Source: Gammaproteobacteria bacterium
GTDB lineage: Bacteria > Pseudomonadota > Gammaproteobacteria > PIVX01
NCBI GenBank assembly: GCA_003353785.1
Contig: PIVX01000014.1
Span: 1 to 42,355 of the forward strand
Reading direction: 5' to 3'
DNA: 42,355 nt
Shown: positions 37,525 through 42,355 of the stretch, one piece after another
Layout of the letters: each line of letters starts with the position of its first letter
Numbering within the stretch: the stretch's first letter is position 1
Notes under the pieces: generated by a model
The model's input: the letters and a program-made list of their open reading frames with translations, nothing else
Database searches by the model: none
Told to the model about the DNA's origin: nothing
Position numbers and translations under genes: made by a program

Positions 37525-37550
37525 GTGACATATCTCTCCGATTATGTCAC
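37525..37550. terminator. Perfect 8-bp hairpin
   Basis: GTGACATA (37525-37532) pairs with TATGTCAC (37543-37550) around a 10-base loop. It lies 100 bases after the split coiled-coil gene and before the end of a minus-strand symporter relic. There is no T-tract on either side. Confidence 0.4.
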
Positions 37551-37603
37551 CTCACCCTGTGGAGCCAGTTCAGAGGAGCTTTCACAATTACATGGGATCA
37601 CTA

Positions 37604-37971
37604 CTAGATTTTTAATTCTTTTACATTAAAACCCATTATATCCGATATGTGAGACTGACTATATTTCGTAGATGAAATAAAAATTTTTGATAAAAATAAA
37701 ATAATAATCGTATTGATGATAAACATAAATTTGATGCATATGTCTGCAAGTTCCCAAACAAGGATATTTTCAAAATAAATCCCATGGGAATAAGTCCTAT
37801 AAATATTCAATATGTAGAAATCTAAGGCCGTGTTGGAAGACAGCAATACACATATTTGTACTTGTATAACTTTCTTGCCAAGCACAAGTTGCAATTAGCA
37901 TGAGTCCTGTGATTGTACAAACAATCATTACAACAAATGAGGATATGAGACTAATTAGACCTTGTTTAACA
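37604..37971 (-). pseudogene. AGCS-type sodium:alanine symporter, C-terminal relic
   Basis: From 37971 the minus strand reads VKQGLISLISSFVVMIVCTI, then TGLMLIATCAW, matching the conserved AGCS segment RQGLVSMxGxFIDTxxVCTxTGLxIxxTGAW. This frame stops at 37797. In another frame, VWELADICIKFMFIINTIII then LFLSKIF (about 37763-37680) matches the final AGCS helix VWNLADxxNGxMAxxNLIALLLLS. The region between these two in intact symporters is largely missing. It is therefore a frameshifted and internally deleted remnant. The 96-codon frame starting at 37894 would be misread as an orphan membrane protein. Loss fits a bacterium shedding redundant amino-acid uptake, with gltS still intact nearby. Confidence 0.7.
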
Positions 37972-38045
37972 TATCATGACTGCAAATAAGGCAATTTATC
38001 TAAAGACGAATTAATTTACTTAATAAGATAGGGTTTGTGTGGGGT

Positions 38046-38249
38046 ATGAGAACATCGAATGATATAGTTATGCATACGCAGCTTTCAGAGTATTTTTTCT
38101 AAAACTTCTATAATAGCAACTTCAAAGAAGTAGTAGCAGAAAAACAACCAGAAATAGAAAATACAAAATTAATAAATAAGAAAAATTATAATATTAACAA
38201 CAACTGTTATTTTTGTTCAGGAGGACATTTTTCTGATCAATATAAATAA
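38046..38249 (+). pseudogene. Interrupted short reading frame, unknown
   Basis: ATG 38046 gives MRTSNDIVMHTQLSEYFF and a TAA. The same frame then continues open for 48 codons, including EVVAEKQPEIENTKLINKKN and NNNCYFCSGGHFSDQYK. The Cys-x2-Cys-x3-His end is zinc-knuckle-like but lacks the last Cys. It is probably a decayed gene. Evidence is weak. Confidence 0.25.
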
Positions 38250-38269
38250 AAAACACACCTACAACTATG

Positions 38270-38425
38270 TTACACTGAATGACCTTTTAATAAAGAATTA
38301 CATTTAGTATATCTATAAAATCCAATATAAATATCTATTGGTGTTTCTTCAGGTTTTTCAAAAACACAAATTGGGCATTTAATTGTTGAATGTAAAATTT
38401 TTATTTTTGTATCTTTCAAATACAT
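38270..38425 (-). pseudogene. Truncated GDCCVxC-type mer-associated small protein
   Basis: The frame encodes 51 residues beginning MYLKDTKIKILHSTIKCPIC, then EETPIDIYIGFYRYTKCNSLLKGHSV and a stop. This matches the N-terminal two thirds of the small GDCCVxC-domain proteins found beside merT/merP (pattern: STITCPxC, ETMPTDACQFFYECxxCxxLLKPKxGDCCVFC). Here Cys17 and Cys20 are kept, but the second CxxC has lost a Cys (YTKC). The defining GDCCVxC end is cut off; in another frame downstream a trace such as CRCVFYLY can be read. It is likely non-functional. It lies 190 bases downstream of merP on the same strand, as expected for a mercury-uptake cluster. Confidence 0.55.
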
Positions 38426-38615
38426 TTTCTCGCCGTGCCACTGGTATATACAACAAAATGGCTAAAGAAAGTTATCAATATATAGTTAGTATCTTGGTTA
38501 CGCCCATTTCATATCATCTTCTTAGTATAATTAACCTATTCTAAAAAACACATGATAAAAGTATGTTTATACTATATGTCAAGGATAATTAAATATAATA
38601 ATATGAATTAATATA

Positions 38616-38960
38616 CTATTTATTAACACGGTTAAAATCTACAACTTTTTGTTTATTTATTTTTTTAAGTGTTGATGGGTAACCTGCATTCTTTGTTGTC
38701 TCTATTAATATTTTTGAATTAGTTTTTTCTTTATTAAATACAATGGTTGCTATTTTGCTTTTAAAATCAACAGTCACATTATGAACGCCAGCCACTTTCA
38801 TTAGAGCTCTTTTTATTGTGACAGGACAAACTGGGCAATTCATACTCGGTATAGACAAATAGATGGTTTCTTGATTTTGCAGATTTTTTGTTTCATCAGC
38901 AAATACGGCAATAGTTATCAAATTAAAAGTGAGTATTAATAAAGCTAACATTTTATTCAT
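38616..38960 (-). CDS. merP: Periplasmic mercuric-ion-binding protein MerP-like (HMA domain)
   Basis: MerP binds Hg(II) in the periplasm and hands it to the MerT transporter. This 114-residue protein has a signal peptide (MNKMLALLILTFNLITIAVFA) and one heavy-metal-associated domain. The metal site is MNCPVCPVTIKRAL (Cys42, Cys45), the rest of the domain is VAGVHNVTVDFKSKIATIVF, and the family end is ETTKNAGYPSTLKK. The proline after the second Cys and the AGYPS ending are typical of MerP rather than copper chaperones. The merT relic ends 15 bases upstream, so this was one operon. No mercuric reductase (merA) or merR regulator is in the window. With MerT broken, MerP may now serve another metal or be on the way to loss. 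Confidence 0.85.
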   Translation of the reverse strand: MNKMLALLILTFNLITIAVFADETKNLQNQETIYLSIPSMNCPVCPVTIKRALMKVAGVHNVTVDFKSKIATIVFNKEKTNSKILIETTKNAGYPSTLKKINKQKVVDFNRVNK

Positions 38961-38975
38961 TTTAAATTTTCCTTG

Positions 38976-39118
38976 TTAATAAAACCAAACCACATACATA
39001 GGGAACATGATTAAAAGAAGTATCATTATAGCAACTAGCCAAAAAACAAGTTTATAGGCTTATCACATGATTTATTTTTCTCGCATTTTCGTGGTTTGAT
39101 GTAGCGTTGTCGAAAAGC
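38976..39118 (-). pseudogene. merT: MerT mercuric transporter, C-terminal relic
   Basis: On the minus strand from 39118, AFRQRYIKPRKCEKNKSCDK followed by PIN aligns with the cytoplasmic Cys pair region of MerT. At a run of T residues near 39042-39050 the frame changes, and LVFWLVAIMILLLIMFPMYV then VWFY-stop matches the last membrane helix of MerT (FWxVxxxxLLLLxFPxxxxxFY). The first two helices, with the metal-binding Cys-Cys, are absent. This is a truncated, frameshifted remnant in the normal merT-merP order. Confidence 0.7.
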
Positions 39119-39866
39119 TATACTTAATGTTTAGTATATATTTCTTATGCTGTCAAAATTTAGATTACTAGTTCTAAGGATTTATTTGATAAATTGTACC
39201 AATATAGTTTAAATGCATTATAAAAATGAAAAAAACATGCAAGATAGCCTATATTTTCATATGAAGCTTCTAGTGTTCAAGGCGATATTGTGAAAATGCT
39301 ATATAACATGAATTACAAAAGCATGGAGTTTTTCAAAGAAATCATAGCGCAAAACATGAAACATAATTTTTAATTTGCATGTATGTTACATGTCTTTATT
39401 CGTAAAGGATAATATGCACGCCTCATATATTTAATTAAGTTAGAAATTTTCTATATTAACCGCCATACCAACATTCTAAATAATTAACTGAGCAAAATAT
39501 ACAATAGGTAAGTCGTAGATACAAATAATAAGTGAGTAACCAGACACAAGCTACACCAAATTAAAACTAGATAGCATACCAACAAACCATACGAACATAA
39601 AGATTTGAATACAAACCTCCACATACCTACAATATAACAAATAAATTCTCGAAGAGTGCGCTTATACGTTGTTTTACAACGTGTGCTTTGGTTAGTTAGA
39701 GCGAACGGGAATTGCTAGGTTCCTTAAATGTGTAACCCTAGGATTGAGAAGGGTCGTTTGCTCTATAGTTCTTTTACCAGGGAATGGCTTTCTTTATGAT
39801 TATTGTGCCAATGTTTAACGCAAGCAGGTAGTTTAATTGCAAGTTAAAATATGTCATAATTATTAA
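39119..39866. other. Gene-free stretch before maf
   Basis: No supported gene is seen. A short open run near 39200-39372 ends EFFKEIIAQNMKHNF but has no recognised family. The structured element at 39666-39763 is listed separately. Confidence 0.4.
39666..39763 (+). ncRNA. Structured element: palindromic hairpin plus nested stem-loop
   Basis: ACGTTGT-TTT-ACAACGT (39666-39682) is a perfect 7-bp hairpin. It is followed by an outer stem GAGCGAAC (39699-39706) with GTTTGCTC (39756-39763), including one G-T pair. Inside, AATTGCTAGG pairs with CCTAGGATT with a small bulge. The core GAGCG..GGAATTG..GTTCCT recurs at 41933. It could be a small RNA, a long leader for maf or a palindromic repeat. It does not match tRNA, SRP RNA or RNase P by eye. 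Confidence 0.4.
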
Positions 39867-40439
39867 ATGATTAATTTGTGCTTAGCTTCACAATCTAGTA
39901 GGAGAAAAGAATTACTAGAACAGATGGACATATCCTTTAAATCAATTTCTCCTAACATCGATGAGACTCCTTCTGTTGGGGAAAAACCAGACAAAATGGT
40001 CATTAGATTGTCAAAAAAAAAAGCGAATTTCATTTTACATAATTTTAAAATAACAGAGCCCGTGATAGGTGCAGATACTGCAGTAGTAATAGACCAAAAA
40101 ATTCTTGGGAAACCTAAATCTATTAAAGATGCTATTGATATGTTGAAAATTCTATCTGATAATGTTCATTACGTTTATACAGCAGTAACTATTATGGATA
40201 AAATGCAGACAAAATCAGCATTATCTGTATCTAAGGTGCATTTTTCCAATATTAATGAAAAAGATATTTTAAATTATGTTGAAACTAGCAATCCTTTAGA
40301 TAAGGCTGGCAGCTATGATATACAAGGGCTAGGGGCTGTATTTATAAAACATTTGGAAGGAAGTTATTCTGGGGTAATGGGATTACCAATATATGAGACT
40401 AGTATTTTACTTAAAAATTTTTCTATAAATATTATTTAA
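39867..40439 (+). CDS. maf: Maf-like nucleotide pyrophosphatase
   Basis: Maf/YhdE proteins hydrolyse dTTP, UTP or modified nucleoside triphosphates to the monophosphate, clearing non-canonical nucleotides. The 190-residue protein is full length and intact. The N-terminal substrate loop is LCLASQSSRRKELL, the acidic site is IGADTAVVIDQKILGKP, and the C-terminal signature is DKAGSYDIQGLGAVFIKHLE, then GSYSGVMGLP. The block YDIQGLGAVFI is the form found in the dTTP/UTP pyrophosphatase (YhdE) subgroup. It is cytoplasmic. No ribosome site is evident before the ATG, which may mean a structured or leaderless start. gltS follows 181 bases later on the same strand but is probably transcribed separately. 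Confidence 0.92.
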   Translation: MINLCLASQSSRRKELLEQMDISFKSISPNIDETPSVGEKPDKMVIRLSKKKANFILHNFKITEPVIGADTAVVIDQKILGKPKSIKDAIDMLKILSDNVHYVYTAVTIMDKMQTKSALSVSKVHFSNINEKDILNYVETSNPLDKAGSYDIQGLGAVFIKHLEGSYSGVMGLPIYETSILLKNFSINII

Positions 40440-40620
40440 AATAAAATTTTATATTCAGATGTCTGTTGCTGTTTTAATTTATATTTACTTTGAACTTGGT
40501 TGGAAACAGATTTGACAAATAGTTAGGAATTAGATATTTTTAGTTAGCTTAAGCAAATAACAAATAATCAACAGATAATACATAAATAGTGATATAAAGA
40601 AAAGTATAAGGTGGTAAAAA

Positions 40621-41823
40621 ATGGTGATTAACATAAGTGGTCTTAACATTTTGATATTGTCGTTGTTCGTATATTTTATGGGCACTTATATAGTAAACAA
40701 AGTAAAAATCTTAGATCGTTTTCATATTCCAGTAGGTGTTATAGGAGGAGTCCCAGCATCTATAATTTTTTATATTATTGAACAATCTACTGAATATACT
40801 TTTGTATTTGATGCTTATTTGCGTGATTTTTTCCTATTGTTTTTTTTCTGCACAACCGGAATGTTAGCAAATTTACCAGAGATATTAAGAGGAGGCAAAT
40901 TACTTGTTAAATTAATCTTAACAATAATAGTGTTTTTAATACTACAAAATTTTATTGGCTTATTAGGGGCAAAGCTTTTAGGGGTAAACTTAATCAATGG
41001 ATTAATCGTAGGAAGTATAACTTTAGCTGGAGGGCATGGAACTGCTATTTCATGGGGTTCTCATTTAAGTAATCTAGGATATGTAGATGCTCTAGATATT
41101 GGATTAATTAGTGCAACATTAGGCCTGATATCTGGTGCTTTAATCGGCGGAGGAGTTGCAAAAAGATTAATTAATAAATTACCTTTGAAAAAAGCAATGA
41201 ATAAAAAACATGAGTTATATGATCCTAACTCGACTAAGAATATTATAAAATTTGTTTCCTCAACCCCGTTATTTTTAAAAACAATTTTATTTATATTGAT
41301 TATAATGTTTGCTGGTAAAGAATTTAATAAAATATTACTATCTTGGAATATAGTATCGCCAGATTATCTGCCTACAATGCTATTGGCAATATTGTTTGTT
41401 ACATTAGGAAATAAATATAGCCAGGATTTTATAGATAGCCAAAAAATGAGCTTGCTTAATAACGCTAGCCTACAAATATTTATTGCAATGACTATGATGT
41501 CAATTGATGCAAAATATTTAATACACCCTAAAATGCAAACGGTATTGTTTATACTATCCCTGCAAATAATATTTATTATATTTTTTGCAAAATATGTGTT
41601 TTTTAGGGCCGGTGGCAAAAACTATGATTCAGCAGCATTAACGTCAGGCTTTGTTGGTTGTGGGCTAGGTGCTACACCAGTAGGTCTTGCCAATATTGAA
41701 ACAATTACAAATAAATATGGACCTTCATTAAAAGCTTTCTTTCTTTTGCCACTTTTAGGCTCGGTATTTACAGACTCGGCAAATGCTATAATAATAAATT
41801 GTTTTTTATATTTTATTGCTTGA
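40621..41823 (+). CDS. gltS: Sodium/glutamate symporter GltS
   Basis: GltS imports glutamate with sodium across the inner membrane. At 400 residues it is full length with ten or so hydrophobic segments. Family features seen are the start NISGLNILILSLFVYFMGTY, the block RFHIPVGVIGGVPAS, the first re-entrant loop LAGGHGTAISWG and its C-terminal counterpart GFVGCGLGATPVGLANIETI, which together form the substrate site in the inverted repeat fold. The ribosome site AAGGTGG lies five bases before the ATG. Glutamate import from the host is a typical need of an intracellular bacterium. The protein ends KAFFLLPLLGSVFTDSANAI and a short tail, all as expected. A hairpin lies 110 bases downstream. Confidence 0.93.
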   Translation: MVINISGLNILILSLFVYFMGTYIVNKVKILDRFHIPVGVIGGVPASIIFYIIEQSTEYTFVFDAYLRDFFLLFFFCTTGMLANLPEILRGGKLLVKLILTIIVFLILQNFIGLLGAKLLGVNLINGLIVGSITLAGGHGTAISWGSHLSNLGYVDALDIGLISATLGLISGALIGGGVAKRLINKLPLKKAMNKKHELYDPNSTKNIIKFVSSTPLFLKTILFILIIMFAGKEFNKILLSWNIVSPDYLPTMLLAILFVTLGNKYSQDFIDSQKMSLLNNASLQIFIAMTMMSIDAKYLIHPKMQTVLFILSLQIIFIIFFAKYVFFRAGGKNYDSAALTSGFVGCGLGATPVGLANIETITNKYGPSLKAFFLLPLLGSVFTDSANAIIINCFLYFIA

Positions 41824-41930
41824 CCAACTGCTTTGAAAAAGTTCAGTTCAGCAAAAATTTTGAATGTGTATTTATGTAAAATCAGCTTAGACATAATTGG
41901 CTATCTTAGTTTTAGTCAGTTGTGTTTAGT

Positions 41931-41960
41931 GGAGCGTAGGAATTGTCGTTCCTGCGTTTC
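41931..41960. terminator. Strong hairpin between gltS and the coupling-protein relic
   Basis: CGTAGGAA (41935-41942) pairs with TTCCTGCG (41949-41956) around TTGTCG with one G-T pair. GGAG and TTTC extend the stem to twelve pairs with wobbles. It lies between convergent genes and may stop both transcripts. Its core matches the nested stem at 39699. Confidence 0.55.
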
Positions 41961-42008
41961 ACGCCATAATGCGGAATAATACCGCCGATGCTAATAGACA
42001 TTATATCT

Positions 42009-42355
42009 TCATGCCATACCCGCACCTAATGTTAATGCTTGGGATACAAGACCGAGATAACCAAGTGCAGGCAATTCATCTAACACCATTAACCTATCTT
42101 TTTTACTATGCTGTTTACGGTCATCTTTAATGTCTCTAAACACATAAGTAGTAATAAACTGAGTTAATTTATTTGGTTTACCGTCATCACTTAAATTAGT
42201 ACAAATAAAAAAATCAGTATTATCATTATAGAAATCTTTATGCTCAATATTAGATTTTGACAAAGCCTTCCTATTATAAGGACACTTAGCAAACGATAAA
42301 CAATTTCTAGCAGTATTTAACACACCAGATAACTCATTACCAGCAGTGCTTAATA
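42009..42355 (-). pseudogene. VirD4/TraG-type coupling protein fragment (5' partial, frameshifted)
   Basis: Coupling proteins are ATPases that pass DNA or effectors to the type IV channel. The frame is open at the window edge, so the N-terminus lies beyond it, and the in-frame GTG at 42323 is internal. The residues include GNELSGVLNTARNCLSFAKC, FFICTNLSDDGKPNKLTQFI and the Walker B region MVLDELPALGYLGLVSQALT. It stops after LTLGAGMA. The family continues GYGxKxYLI at this point, and exactly that (GYGMKI) is seen in the neighbouring frame before another stop, so a frameshift has ended the gene. Roughly the last quarter to third of the protein is missing. It may be linked to the secretion-gene fragment at the left edge. 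Confidence 0.75.

Overview
The window is strongly AT-rich, sparsely coded and full of decaying genes. It carries a plastidic/rickettsial-type nucleotide (ATP/ADP) translocase, an ankyrin protein with a signal peptide, many short orphan proteins with Sec signal peptides, and type IV secretion gene fragments at both ends. Together these point to an obligate intracellular alphaproteobacterium of the Rickettsiales type. The genus cannot be fixed from this sequence, and a plasmid or integrated mobile region is possible. The standard code is used, with TGA as a stop.

Layout. Positions 1-5800 hold the C-terminal end of a probable TrbL/VirB6-like protein and then four short secreted proteins. One of these ends in a CaaX-like box and has an F-box-like segment. 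They are separated by long gene-free DNA with dispersed short repeats. Positions 5792-12064 are a complete, tightly packed type I restriction-modification operon (hsdM-hsdS-hsdR). Positions 12236-12653 hold a frameshifted secreted-protein relic. Positions 13196-20432 are a translationally coupled surface-polysaccharide operon: NodB-like deacetylase, two sister SAM methyltransferases, a long GT4 glycosyltransferase and a heparinase II/III-like protein, preceded by a good sigma70-type promoter. Positions 21701-27913 encode a 2070-residue protein made of seven tandem repeats of about 210 residues plus a C-terminal domain that looks like a circularly permuted papain-like (NlpC/P60, YiiX, LRAT-like) thiol domain. 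It is the strongest effector or toxin candidate here. Positions 28036-34067 hold an ISAs1-type transposase relic, a histidine phosphatase, three more orphan secreted proteins and an ankyrin protein. Positions 34488-35963 encode the nucleotide translocase. Positions 36276-39118 hold a structured leader with a tiny membrane peptide, a frameshifted coiled-coil gene, an AGCS symporter relic and a decayed mercury-uptake cluster (merT relic, intact merP, truncated GDCCVxC-type protein). Positions 39867-41823 carry maf and gltS, flanked by related hairpins. The right edge is a broken VirD4/TraG coupling protein.

How it fits together. The clear functions serve life inside a host cell: import of host nucleotides and glutamate, surface glycan remodelling, and a large set of candidate exported proteins. 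The restriction system and conjugation relics show traffic of mobile DNA. The mer, AGCS and transposase relics show ongoing decay. Homology calls rest on motif reading only, with no database search.
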